Shown here in pieces: positions 1 to 8,552 of a DNA stretch of 34,935 nucleotides. Made by a program: the position numbers and the translations under genes. The stretch is from an uncultured Butyrivibrio sp. (lineage in GTDB: Bacteria > Bacillota > Clostridia > Lachnospirales > Lachnospiraceae): NCBI GenBank assembly GCA_947168335.1, contig CAMVLM010000027.1, forward strand, positions 1 to 34,935. Direction: 5' to 3'. The notes beneath the pieces were generated by a model. That model ran no database searches and had not been told where the DNA came from. It saw nothing but the letters and a program-made list of their open reading frames with translations. Every line of letters starts with the position of its first letter. The stretch's first letter is position 1.

Positions 1-1621
1 TAGGATTTCCTTCCTTGTCTATTACATGAGCACTTGTGTCGATCTTAACACCACCCATGCAATGATGGATTCCGGGAGCAACATTTACAGCGTAGAATGG
101 ACCAGTTGAAAGGTCTGTTTTTACTTCTCCGATGATTCTCTGGAAATCAGGATCTTCATTATTTTTTACATAAGTTGTCCAGTTTGTCATAGTTTCGATA
201 AATGCAGCAGTAGCAGCATCATCAAATTGCATTTCTTTTGCCAAAAGTTCAAGAGTGTCGCCCTTAACAAGGTATCCGCCTTTATCAAGCTTTTGAACTA
301 CGCTGGAAATTTCAAACATTTCCTGATTGACGATAAGCCATACGTTACCATCAGTCTGAGCTACTTCGGCTGCTGAAACTGCATCTCTTGTACCGGTTTC
401 ATCTGTGAATCGTTTACCTTCTTTGTTAACGAGTATTGCACCGTCACCTCTTAATGCTTCTCCTACAAGAGTACCGTCTGTTGGTATTACTGTGGGATGA
501 AGCTGAATCTGGTCCATATCAACAAAGTCAGCGTTAACGTCGCTAAGAAAACTAATGGCGTCTCCTGATGCAGTAGTTATATTGGTTGAAACATAACCTT
601 TAAGATCCGGTCTGTAGCTTGTAACCATATCAAGGTTTCCGCCAAAGCCACCGGTGGCGATAATGACTGCTTTGGAGTGTGTAGTGATGTTGTTTCCGCT
701 CTTACCTGTTGCGACAACACCACTGGCTTTTCCATTATCCATGATGACGGATTTTACTTCTGTGCCGGTTATTACTTCGATTCCCAATTCATTCATTTTC
801 TTTGATAATGCGCTTACAAGATAATTGCCTACAGCTGTAACTTTTCCTTCATCATCTACGGGGCGATGGGTTCTCATAGTACTAAGACCGCCCATAGTGG
901 TAAGCGGGCCATTGAGAGGAGCACCTTCAGCATCCAGCCAGTCAATTGCATCACTGGTGTTTTCTGCCAGAAATTGAACTAATTCAGGATTATTGAGTTC
1001 TTTTCCACCTTTCATGGTATCTTCAACAAATAATTCTACAGAATCTTCGACTCCCTGCTCGGCTTCATAATGTGTAGCAGCAGCATTCATACCGGAGCTT
1101 GCTCGCGTGGTATTTCCGCCAAGAATATCATTTTTTTCAATCAAAAGGACTGTTTTTCCCGCTTCAGCAGCTGTGATGGCTGCTGTCATACCTGCACCGC
1201 CACCGCCGACTACAACTATATCAACATCTTTTTCAATGTCCTCGGCTACAGCAGCCGTGTTGCTATCAAGGGAAACATTTGCTTCACTTAAAGCAGCATT
1301 TACTGCTGTAAGAAATGCTGTTGAGCTGACTGTGGCACCGGTGATAGTGTCAACATCAGTACTTTGGGTCTGAAGAATGGTTTCACGTAATGAGGCGATT
1401 GCGGCACCACCTACTTCAGGGGTTTCATTTGCAGCAGTATACTTGATCTCTTTTATGACATTTCCTTCGATAGTTAATGCTGCTGATACAGTTCCGCCAA
1501 AACCTTCAGCATATCCTAAAAAAGCGCCCTGATAGATTTTCCCGGGAGCAAAATAGAATACAAATATTACAAGGAAAAGGCATAAACATAATGAAAGAAA
1601 TCTTTTAAGTTTATCAGACAT
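1..1621 (-). CDS. Flavocytochrome c / fumarate reductase-type FAD enzyme with FMN-binding domain (3' end outside window)
   Basis: About 540 residues are visible; the C-terminus lies beyond base 1. An N-terminal hydrophobic anchor (residues about 8-25) suggests a membrane-tethered extracytoplasmic enzyme. It is followed by an FMN-binding domain with the ApbE flavinylation-type motif DTITGAT (residues 91-97, Thr97 the likely FMN site). An FAD domain starts near residue 134 (VVVGGGGAGMTAA). The substrate domain keeps LHPT, GEALRG, GTRD and GIHHCMGGV, which match in order and spacing the His, Glu, Arg, Arg and His active-site segments of soluble fumarate reductases as I recall them. The expected role is reduction of fumarate, urocanate or a related enoate as an electron sink. 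The start at 1621 has a strong GGAGG about 6 bases upstream. Substrate is not settled: paralogues reduce urocanate, acrylates or cinnamates. No ApbE gene is in the window. Confidence 0.9.
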   Translation of the reverse strand, partial: MSDKLKRFLSLCLCLFLVIFVFYFAPGKIYQGAFLGYAEGFGGTVSAALTIEGNVIKEIKYTAANETPEVGGAAIASLRETILQTQSTDVDTITGATVSSTAFLTAVNAALSEANVSLDSNTAAVAEDIEKDVDIVVVGGGGAGMTAAITAAEAGKTVLLIEKNDILGGNTTRASSGMNAAATHYEAEQGVEDSVELFVEDTMKGGKELNNPELVQFLAENTSDAIDWLDAEGAPLNGPLTTMGGLSTMRTHRPVDDEGKVTAVGNYLVSALSKKMNELGIEVITGTEVKSVIMDNGKASGVVATGKSGNNITTHSKAVIIATGGFGGNLDMVTSYRPDLKGYVSTNITTASGDAISFLSDVNADFVDMDQIQLHPTVIPTDGTLVGEALRGDGAILVNKEGKRFTDETGTRDAVSAAEVAQTDGNVWLIVNQEMFEISSVVQKLDKGGYLVKGDTLELLAKEMQFDDAATAAFIETMTNWTTYVKNNEDPDFQRIIGEVKTDLSTGPFYAVNVAPGIHHCMGGVKIDTSAHVIDKEGNP

Positions 1622-1971
1622 AATAATCCTCCGTTTCCATGTGCGTTTGTTCCTATAATATATTTTACATAAAATAAATTGGTCATATATATAAACGGAA
1701 TAATGTTTATAAAAGTTTTAGAATTACGTGCTTAAAATGGCGAAATTATAAAGGTTTCTAATTAATGATATAAGTGATACATATATAGCACACATATATA
1801 AGATAAGGAATATTATATATATATCAGATAATACAGATGTGTAGTTATATATAAATATCACCGGGATATCTGAAGTAATCTTAAGCTTTATGTCAGTGAA
1901 TGTGTGATATACTTATTGATATGTAAACACTAAAGCATAAATGCATGCATTTGTATTATTGGGAGGGAAAT
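1622..1971. other. 350-bp AT-rich divergent intergenic region
   Basis: This gap separates the flavocytochrome gene from the SIMPL-domain gene and must hold both promoters. It is rich in TATATA tracts, especially 1745-1855. A perfect 14-bp palindrome AAATGCATGCATTT lies at 1939-1952, between the likely start of transcription and the ribosome binding site of the downstream gene. I see no convincing coding frame or RNA gene. Confidence 0.5.
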
Positions 1972-2727
1972 ATGGAACAGAATGAAAAGAAAAACGGATG
2001 GGTAAGCGCACTTATAATCGGATTTAGTATAGTCATAAGCTGTGGCGCACTTGCTTACGGACTTGCACACTTCAGATCAGAGAGTACACATGTGATTGCC
2101 GCTACAGGAAGCGCAAGTGTGGATTTTGAAGCTGATATTATTATCTGGAGGGGGTCATTCAGCGCTGTAGCATACACATCTCAGGATGCTTACGCAAAGA
2201 TTAAAAATGATGCGGATATAGTTAAGAATTATCTGATTTCTAATGGTGTTTCAGAGGATGAGATAGTGTTCAATTCCGTTGATATCGGCAGAACCTACAG
2301 GGATCTTTATGATTTAAATGGTAATTACACAGGCTCAGAGCCTGATGGCTACAAGCTTTCTCAGAGAGTTACCGTTTCATCCTCAAACATTGATAACGTC
2401 GAGAAGATTTCACGTGATATTTCAAGACTTCTCGATCAGGGCGTAGAGCTCACATCTGATTCTCCTGAATATTATTATTCAGACCTTGATGCACTTAAGC
2501 TTGATCTTATTGATAAGGCTTCTATCAATGCAAAGGACAGAATCGATATTGTTGCCAAGAATTCAGGCGCAAGCATTGGTAAACTCAAGAATTCCACACT
2601 TGGCGTATTCCAGATAACTGCCAAGAACTCAGGAACCAGCAGCTACTCCTATGACGGCGCATTTGATACAAGCTCAAGAAATAAGACGGCTTCAATTACA
2701 GTCAGACTTGAATATGATCTGAAATAA
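1972..2727 (+). CDS. SIMPL-domain (DUF541) membrane-anchored protein
   Basis: This 251-residue protein has a single N-terminal transmembrane segment (about residues 10-30) and an extracytoplasmic SIMPL/DUF541 fold. The domain opens with ATGSASVDFEADIIIWRGSFS, split here as ATGSASVDFEAD and IIIWRGSFS, and closes with the strand KTASITVRLEYDLK. SIMPL proteins such as BP26/OMP28 and YggE form ring-like assemblies and are loosely linked to envelope and oxidative stress; no enzymatic role is established. The frame is open from 1945, but 1972 is preferred because GGGAGGG sits at 1961-1967 just ahead of it. It lies 17 bp upstream of the Nudix gene on the same strand and is probably cotranscribed. 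Confidence 0.85.
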   Translation: MEQNEKKNGWVSALIIGFSIVISCGALAYGLAHFRSESTHVIAATGSASVDFEADIIIWRGSFSAVAYTSQDAYAKIKNDADIVKNYLISNGVSEDEIVFNSVDIGRTYRDLYDLNGNYTGSEPDGYKLSQRVTVSSSNIDNVEKISRDISRLLDQGVELTSDSPEYYYSDLDALKLDLIDKASINAKDRIDIVAKNSGASIGKLKNSTLGVFQITAKNSGTSSYSYDGAFDTSSRNKTASITVRLEYDLK

Positions 2728-2744
2728 TCGGTGGAAAACAGACT

Positions 2745-3602
2745 ATGATACAAGATATTTACCCTCAGAGGATGGTAAACAGCTTCGTTACTGATATAGC
2801 CCCCGGAGATGGGGATTTGGTGCTATCCTTTAAAGGAGATGAGCTGCTTTTTGGAGTCGATGAGGACAAAAAGGAAATAAAATATCCAAAGGTCAGAGAT
2901 TTTAAGGGCATTGATAAGGGTACTCTGTATTATCTTTTCAATGCAGGAGACGAGAATTTCTTTCTTCTGACAGCTGATGAGGAACAGCCAAAGGGCTATG
3001 GGTACAGGAAATTCCGGGACCTCAGGGATGAGTATTTATCTCCGAAGCACTACGTTTTTGCGGCGTTTACGGCTTACCAGTTATCAGAGTGGTATACGGT
3101 TACAAGATTGTGTGGTAAATGCGGAAGCCCTAACGAGAATGACAAGAGGGAGAGAGCAAGGATCTGTCCCAAATGCGGAAACAAGATTTATCCAAGGATT
3201 AATCCTGCAGTTATTATCGGTGTTACAAATCCGTCTACCAATCAGATCATTCTGACCAGGTATCGAACAGGCTTTGGACATAACGCGCTGGTGGCAGGTT
3301 TTACCGAGATAGGAGAGACTCTTGAGGAGACCGTTGCCAGAGAGGTCATGGAGGAGGTCGGACTGAAGGTCAGGGATATCAGGTACTACAAGTCGCAGCC
3401 CTGGGGAGTGGCCAGTGACATTCTTATGGGATTCTTCTGTGATGTGGACGGAGATACAGAGATTCGTATGGATGAATCTGAGCTTAAGTATGCTGAATGG
3501 GTATCTCCCGAGGATATTGTTCTTCAGCCGCTTGATTACAGCCTTACTAATGAGATGATGAGACTATTTAAGGAAAATGGATATAATGCAACAAAAAAGT
3601 GA
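2745..3602 (+). CDS. nudC: NudC-like NAD(H) pyrophosphatase (zinc-ribbon Nudix hydrolase)
   Basis: This 285-residue protein has the NudC architecture. An N-terminal domain is followed by a zinc ribbon with four cysteines (C123, C126, C141, C144) and a Nudix domain. The Nudix box runs from G185: GFTEIGE, seven residues, then REVMEEVGL, an exact match to Gx5Ex7REUxEExGU. SQPW at 217-220 is the start of the NudC signature, but it continues GVASD rather than the usual PFPxS. The family hydrolyses NADH/NAD to NMN(H) plus AMP and can remove NAD caps from RNA. The signature change leaves substrate choice slightly open. Its stop codon lies inside the stem of the terminator at 3593-3619. Confidence 0.88.
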   Translation: MIQDIYPQRMVNSFVTDIAPGDGDLVLSFKGDELLFGVDEDKKEIKYPKVRDFKGIDKGTLYYLFNAGDENFFLLTADEEQPKGYGYRKFRDLRDEYLSPKHYVFAAFTAYQLSEWYTVTRLCGKCGSPNENDKRERARICPKCGNKIYPRINPAVIIGVTNPSTNQIILTRYRTGFGHNALVAGFTEIGETLEETVAREVMEEVGLKVRDIRYYKSQPWGVASDILMGFFCDVDGDTEIRMDESELKYAEWVSPEDIVLQPLDYSLTNEMMRLFKENGYNATKK

Positions 3603-3619
3603 GCTTAGCTCACTTTTTT
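3593..3619. terminator. Bidirectional terminator shared by two convergent genes
   Basis: A perfect 12-bp stem, AAAAAAGTGAGC then loop TTA then GCTCACTTTTTT, has an A-run before it and a T-run after it, so it can work on both strands. It covers the stop codon of the Nudix gene (3600-3602) and that of the BspA-like gene (3610-3612). Confidence 0.85.
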
Positions 3620-4346
3620 GTTTTTACACCTTTAATTTTAATGGAAGCTCCCTTTGAAAGCTTCTTAAATGCTCCCTTGCCAACCTTCAATGACTTATTG
3701 GCATTTATAGCGACCGACTTTAGCTTTTTGCATCCATAAAAGGCTTCTTTTCCAATGGCTTTAACGTTCTTTCCAAGGCTGAGGGCTTTTATTTTGCTGT
3801 TGCCCTTACATGCTTTAGCTTCAATTTTTGTTGGAGAATCCGGAATACCATCATTGTTGTCATCATAATAAAAACAAAGTGGAAGATCGGTGGCGATTGC
3901 AGATATTTTGGGAGTCTTCAGCTTTTTAAGAGAAGTGCAGTTACAAAACATTGAGGAAAAAGAGTCGACTTTAGGTGTCTTAAACTCACTTAAGTCTATA
4001 GATTTAAGTGAGTGCATACCCTTGAACAGTCGGGTCATATAGCCTACTGCGGATGTGTCGATTTTTCCTTTGCCAAAAGCAATTTCCTGGCAATTACTTA
4101 AATCAGAGAACAAGTCTCTGCTGTTATAATTAAAGATGATAACATCCTCGCTGGTATAGATGTACATATTGCCTGTGGAAGAATTAGCCAGTGCTCTGAG
4201 ATTGGTATTGACGGTATCTCCTATACTCAGCTCACTCTTTTTCAGAGTTGTAGCAGCTTCTGCCCTTATTGGAAGAAATCCGAGCATGGCAAACAGACAC
4301 AGTAAACTGTTAAGATCCCAAATGATTTAGTTTTATTTTTCTTCAT
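3610..4346 (-). CDS. BspA-like leucine-rich repeat surface protein, probable -1 frameshift in the signal peptide
   Basis: The body (225 residues read from ATG 4287) has BspA/DUF285-type repeats with alternating hydrophobics (MTRLFKGMHSLKSIDLSEF, then SMFCNCTSLKKLKTPK). It ends in an LRR_5-type module (NVKAIGKEAFYGCKKLKSV) and a lysine-rich tail. Such proteins are secreted and linked to adhesion or surface recognition. The frame beginning at 4287 lacks a basic n-region. A better start lies at 4346 (AAGGGGAAAT upstream) reading MKKNKTKSFGILTV in another frame. Adding one T (one A on the + strand) to the three-base run at 4304-4306 joins the two into a textbook signal peptide: basic start, LLCLFAMLGFL core, AEA cleavage site. 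So the gene appears broken by one base, whether natural, phase-variable or a sequencing error. Confidence 0.8.
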
Positions 4347-4501
4347 TACATTTCCCCTTAAATTTTTTTAGAAAACTAATTCCCTCATGAAAATCTGTAA
4401 ACGAAGTATATTGTAGCAAATTATAGACATTTTGGTAAAATATTAATACGAAAAAACATAGTTTTATTGAAATTAATTTTTATGAAGGGGAAATTGTATT
4501 T

Positions 4502-5854
4502 ATGAAGTCATATCGGTCACAAATAATGAAGCTGACTGTTCCGATAGTTTTTCAGAATCTTTTGAGTGTTGCCGTGAATTCGGCGGATGTTGTGATGCTT
4601 AATTATGTGGGGCAGAGTCACATCTCTGCGGTATCTCTGGCTGCGCAATATGCCAGTGTCCTTTTTATGGTGTTTTACGGACTGGGGACGGGAGTGACTA
4701 TGCTTAGCTCTCAGTATTACGGGAAGGGAGACATGCGTGCCATTGATGTGGTTGAGGGCATTGCACTAAGGTTTTCACTGATCGTGGCAGTTATTTTTGC
4801 AGCCTCAGCGATGTTTATTCCACGACAGATGATGAGGGTGTTTACGCCTGATGCAGAGCTGATTACTATCGGCGCGGGTTATCTTAGGAATATCAGTGTG
4901 GCTTATCTGTGCTGGGGTGTGATTGAGATATATCTGTCTGCTCTTAGAAGTATCGGACGTGTCACTATATGTACGGTGCTGAATACATTTGCTTTTTCTT
5001 TTAATATTCTGCTGAATGCGGTATTTATCTTCGGACTGTTCGGAGCACCTAAGCTGGGAGCTGCCGGAGTTGCTCTTGCAACATCGATTTCGAGAGTAAC
5101 GGAGCTGGTTCTTTGTATTATTGTTTCTCTTCGCAGCAAGGATGTGAAGCTGCGTCTTTCATATATGTTCATCAGAAACAGGCTTCTGCTTAAGGATTTC
5201 ATGAAAATGGCTATTCCTGCCATGATGAATGATGTGTCCTGGGGACTGGCATTTTCCATGTATTCTGTAATAATGGGGCAGTTTCTCGGTACGGATGTGG
5301 TGGCGGCAAATTCATTTGCGTCTCTTGCAAGGAATTTCGGGTCGATACTAAGCTTCGGTGTTGCCAGTGCAGGTGGAATATTGCTGGGACAGATCATAGG
5401 ACAGAATCGTATGGATGACGCTGATAAAGCGGCGAAGGTGCTTATGCGGATGACGGTGCTGTTTGGAGCCATAGGAGGTGTGATAATCCTTATTCTGACA
5501 CCGGTTTTCTTAAGCTTTGCAAATCTGACAGATATGGGCAGGCATTATCTTAAGATCATGCTTCTTATAAACTCATATTATGTCATGGGGTCAGCTGTTA
5601 ATACCACTCTGATTGCAGGCGTATTCCGTGCAGGTGGCGACAGCAGATGGGGCTTCATATGCGATACCATAGATATGTGGGTATATGCAGTGCCCCTTGG
5701 ATTTTTATCTGCTGCGGTGTTTAAGCTGCCTGCCATGTGGGTGTATTTTCTGTTGTGCACCGATGAATTTGTTAAGTGGCCCTGGGTTATTTCCCATTAC
5801 AGAAGTAAGAAATGGCTTAAGAATATCACCAGGGACGATTTATTTAAGGGATGA
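4502..5854 (+). CDS. MATE-family multidrug/Na+ exporter
   Basis: The protein has 450 residues, the usual MATE length, with about 12 hydrophobic segments in two homologous halves. The N-terminus (VPIVFQNLLSVAVNSADVVMLNYVGQ) is the typical MatE opening. An internal repeat begins near residue 235 (MAIPAMMNDVSWGLAFSMYSVIMGQFLG). MATE proteins export cationic compounds or metabolites using Na+ or H+ gradients; the substrate cannot be read from sequence. The start has GAAGGGG at 4483-4489. It is divergent from the BspA-like gene across a 155-bp gap, and its 3' end overlaps the convergent msrC-type gene by 15 bp. Confidence 0.92.
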   Translation: MKSYRSQIMKLTVPIVFQNLLSVAVNSADVVMLNYVGQSHISAVSLAAQYASVLFMVFYGLGTGVTMLSSQYYGKGDMRAIDVVEGIALRFSLIVAVIFAASAMFIPRQMMRVFTPDAELITIGAGYLRNISVAYLCWGVIEIYLSALRSIGRVTICTVLNTFAFSFNILLNAVFIFGLFGAPKLGAAGVALATSISRVTELVLCIIVSLRSKDVKLRLSYMFIRNRLLLKDFMKMAIPAMMNDVSWGLAFSMYSVIMGQFLGTDVVAANSFASLARNFGSILSFGVASAGGILLGQIIGQNRMDDADKAAKVLMRMTVLFGAIGGVIILILTPVFLSFANLTDMGRHYLKIMLLINSYYVMGSAVNTTLIAGVFRAGGDSRWGFICDTIDMWVYAVPLGFLSAAVFKLPAMWVYFLLCTDEFVKWPWVISHYRSKKWLKNITRDDLFKG

Positions 5855-6328
5855 ATCCGGAAGGATTTTTGAGATAAGCGCTGCACACTCTATGAGGTCG
5901 GCGCTTTCTTCATTTTTTTCGGAAAATCTTCCGAGTGTGTTGCTGTCTATATCCAGAACTCCGATAACGTCTCCCTTTTCATTGTGAAGGGGTACAACGA
6001 TTTCAGATCTTGCATCGCTGTCGCAGGCAATGTATCCGGCAAATTTGCTGACATCGGGAACGATAAGTGTCTTATCTTCTCCTGCGGATACTCCGCATAC
6101 GCCGCGGTTTATTGCGATGTGAGTGCAGGCAACCTTTCCCTGAAAGGGTCCAAGGATCAGCTCTTTGTCTTCACCTGAGCATGAGTCTGTAATATCGTTC
6201 ATAAGATAAAAGCCAACCCAGCTAACGTCGGGTAGTTGCTGCCACAGACATGCGGCAATATTTGACAGATTGGTGATATACCAGTCTTTTTCTTCGATCA
6301 TTGATTTTACATAGTTTGCAAGTGCCAT
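5840..6328 (-). CDS. msrC: Free methionine-(R)-sulfoxide reductase (GAF domain, fRMsr)
   Basis: This 162-residue GAF-domain protein matches fRMsr along its length: LGPFQGKVACTH, NRGVCGV, YIACDSDARSEIVVPL, GVLDIDS. The three redox cysteines are C68, C78 and C102; their spacing (10 and 24) equals that of C84/C94/C118 in the E. coli enzyme. It should reduce free Met-R-sulfoxide in the cytoplasm using thioredoxin, as part of oxidative-damage repair. The start at 6328 has GGAGG about 9 bases upstream. It is divergent from the SNF2 helicase gene with about 70 bp between them, and it overlaps the convergent MATE gene by 15 bp. Confidence 0.93.
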   Translation of the reverse strand: MALANYVKSMIEEKDWYITNLSNIAACLWQQLPDVSWVGFYLMNDITDSCSGEDKELILGPFQGKVACTHIAINRGVCGVSAGEDKTLIVPDVSKFAGYIACDSDARSEIVVPLHNEKGDVIGVLDIDSNTLGRFSEKNEESADLIECAALISKILPDSSLK

Positions 6329-6398
6329 AGTTTAGTCCTCCAGTCTCAATATGGTAACATATATATAGTTGTGTGTCAGTATAAGAGGATTCAACAAT

Positions 6399-8552
6399 AT
6401 GATACAAAAGCCGGATTTCAGGGATTTAAAAAAGCTGATAAATGCAGTAAATGATACAAATAATGCCATAAAGGGCATTTATTCCGACAAAGAGAGCCAG
6501 GAGGCTGTAATAAGCGGCTATTGCAATAAAGTGGTTGCTGAGCAGGCAAAGGAGTCTCTCAAGGACTATTCTGTTGACGAGCTCAAGAATGCCAGGGCGG
6601 GAATACGCGTTTCTGTACTTTCGGATGCCGGGTACAAGAGTTTGTACGATATAGCTACTGCAAAGGATGATGAGCTCAGAGCCCTGGACGGTATCGGAGA
6701 GAAGCAGATTGAGACCATAAGGTATATTATTACTGAGTTTGCAAACAGTCTGTCTTCCAAGTGCACGATCATTCTTGATACGGGAGAAGGTAGCAGAGAT
6801 CTTGTTACCGCTCTTACAAGGTATATCTGCAGTGAACAGGTGAGATCAGAGGCTGAGGAAGCGGCAGCAAACCTTGATAATTTTGCTGTATATATGAATG
6901 GCGAGAAGATTATCAGAAATACCGCCAGGTGGATTTTTTCAGGCAAAGAGCTGAAGGAACATACTCTTGATGTGGTAGATGATATCTATGCTTTTTGCGA
7001 CAGTCCGTTTTTTGAGAGGCTTTTGCATTTCCTTGATCTATACAGGGACGCCTCATCCGTGCCGGCTGACGAAGCATTAAACAGGTTTGGGCAGAACAGT
7101 GCTGATTACTATGCACTGCTGGAAAAGCTTGGGAAAAACAGAGGAAATAAACCCTTTATCTATGACAGTATTCCTGATCAGCTGGCAAGTGAGGTGGAGG
7201 CAACAGAGCCTGATCTTTCTGATTTTAAGGGTAATCTCAGGGCATATCAGACTTTTGGTGTGAAATATATTCTGCATCAGAAGAAGGTGCTTCTGGGTGA
7301 TGAGATGGGGCTTGGGAAAACGATTCAGGCGATCGCCGCAATGTCTCATATAGATATATGTAGCCCGGGGCCATGCTATTTTCTGGTTGTGTGTCCCGCA
7401 AGCGTGATTATTAACTGGGCCAGGGAAATAAAGAAATTCAGTAAAATGGAGAGCTACGTCATTCACGGTCAGGGGCTTGAAGATTCTTTTAAGCTGTGGC
7501 AGGAGAAAGGCGGAGTAGCAGTAACAAACTACGAGTCCATGGGCAAGATTGTGGACAGGATAGATAATCATATGCACTTGGATATGCTGGTAATTGATGA
7601 AGCGCATTATATGAAAAATCCTGATGCGCAGAGAACCATGTATATCAGGAGACTTGATAATGAATCGGAGAGAATCCTTCTGATGACCGGAACTCCACTG
7701 GAGAACAGGGTGGAAGAGATGTGCAATCTGATTGATTTTGTCCGTCCGGATATGATTGACAGGATTCGTTCCTGTGCGCATTTATCCCATTTGCCGGAAT
7801 TTAGGGAAATTCTTGCACCGCTATATTTAAGAAGAACAAGGAATCAGGTACTTACGGAGCTTCCTTCGATCGATGAGAGGCAGGAGTGGTGTGATATCAG
7901 TGAAGCCGACAGGACGGCTTATTTACAGGCTATATCCGAAAAAAGCTTCCCTCAGATGAGACGAATAGGCTTTTTACAGGAAAATCTGAAGACATCCTCC
8001 AAGGCAACCAGACTTTTGGAATTGTGTGACGAGGCGAAGAGCGAGGGAAGAAAGGTAGTCGTATATTCCTTTTTCAGGGAGACTTTATCCAAGGTCAGTG
8101 CACTTCTGGAAGATGATTGTATCGGGGTGATAAGCGGAGATACCGGAGTCGAGATGAGGCAGGAGATAATAGATGAATTTGCCGCATCAAAAAAGGCACA
8201 TGTGCTTGTGTGTCAGGTTCAGTCTGGCGGAGTGGGCCTTAATATTCAGTCTGCAAGTATCGTTATTTTCTGTGAGCCACAGATAAAGCCTTCATTAACC
8301 TGGCAGGCACTGTCCAGAGTTTATAGGATGGGACAGACAAGAAATGTCCTTATTTATCACCTTCTGTGTCCCGATACGGTGGATGAAGCTATGGTCAGCC
8401 TTCTTGAGGAAAAGAAATTCCAGTTTGAGAGCTTTGCTGATGAATCGGCCGTTGCTCATTCCTATGATAACATCATGAATAAGGAATGGATCCAGTCTGT
8501 TATAGAAAAAGAGCGCAATAAATATCTGCCTATGGTGATAAACACAGATTAA
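6399..8552 (+). CDS. SNF2-family DEAD/DEAH helicase-like ATPase
   Basis: A 717-residue protein. A helix-hairpin-helix-like segment (DELRALDGIGEKQIETI) near residue 100 suggests DNA binding. The SNF2 ATPase core has motif I GDEMGLGKT (300-308), motif II DEAH (400-403), motif III LMTGTPLENR, and a C-terminal helicase half with QSGGVGLNIQSAS and QALSRVYRMGQT. The family couples ATP hydrolysis to movement on DNA or remodelling of protein-DNA complexes; the RapA/HepA group recycles RNA polymerase. The specific role is unknown. The frame is open from 6369, but 6399 has AGAGG 10 bases upstream and is preferred. Its stop overlaps that of convergent nagA in the four bases TTAA (8549-8552). Confidence 0.88.
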   Translation: MIQKPDFRDLKKLINAVNDTNNAIKGIYSDKESQEAVISGYCNKVVAEQAKESLKDYSVDELKNARAGIRVSVLSDAGYKSLYDIATAKDDELRALDGIGEKQIETIRYIITEFANSLSSKCTIILDTGEGSRDLVTALTRYICSEQVRSEAEEAAANLDNFAVYMNGEKIIRNTARWIFSGKELKEHTLDVVDDIYAFCDSPFFERLLHFLDLYRDASSVPADEALNRFGQNSADYYALLEKLGKNRGNKPFIYDSIPDQLASEVEATEPDLSDFKGNLRAYQTFGVKYILHQKKVLLGDEMGLGKTIQAIAAMSHIDICSPGPCYFLVVCPASVIINWAREIKKFSKMESYVIHGQGLEDSFKLWQEKGGVAVTNYESMGKIVDRIDNHMHLDMLVIDEAHYMKNPDAQRTMYIRRLDNESERILLMTGTPLENRVEEMCNLIDFVRPDMIDRIRSCAHLSHLPEFREILAPLYLRRTRNQVLTELPSIDERQEWCDISEADRTAYLQAISEKSFPQMRRIGFLQENLKTSSKATRLLELCDEAKSEGRKVVVYSFFRETLSKVSALLEDDCIGVISGDTGVEMRQEIIDEFAASKKAHVLVCQVQSGGVGLNIQSASIVIFCEPQIKPSLTWQALSRVYRMGQTRNVLIYHLLCPDTVDEAMVSLLEEKKFQFESFADESAVAHSYDNIMNKEWIQSVIEKERNKYLPMVINTD

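Noticed and set aside
1745..1860. TATATA-rich tract considered as a replication or attachment site
   Set aside because: No iterated boxes, no nearby integrase or replication gene; it is simply AT-rich promoter DNA.
7077..7781. Long minus-strand open frame inside the SNF2 helicase gene
   Set aside because: It lies opposite conserved helicase motifs and has an unnatural composition rich in His, Ile and Cys.
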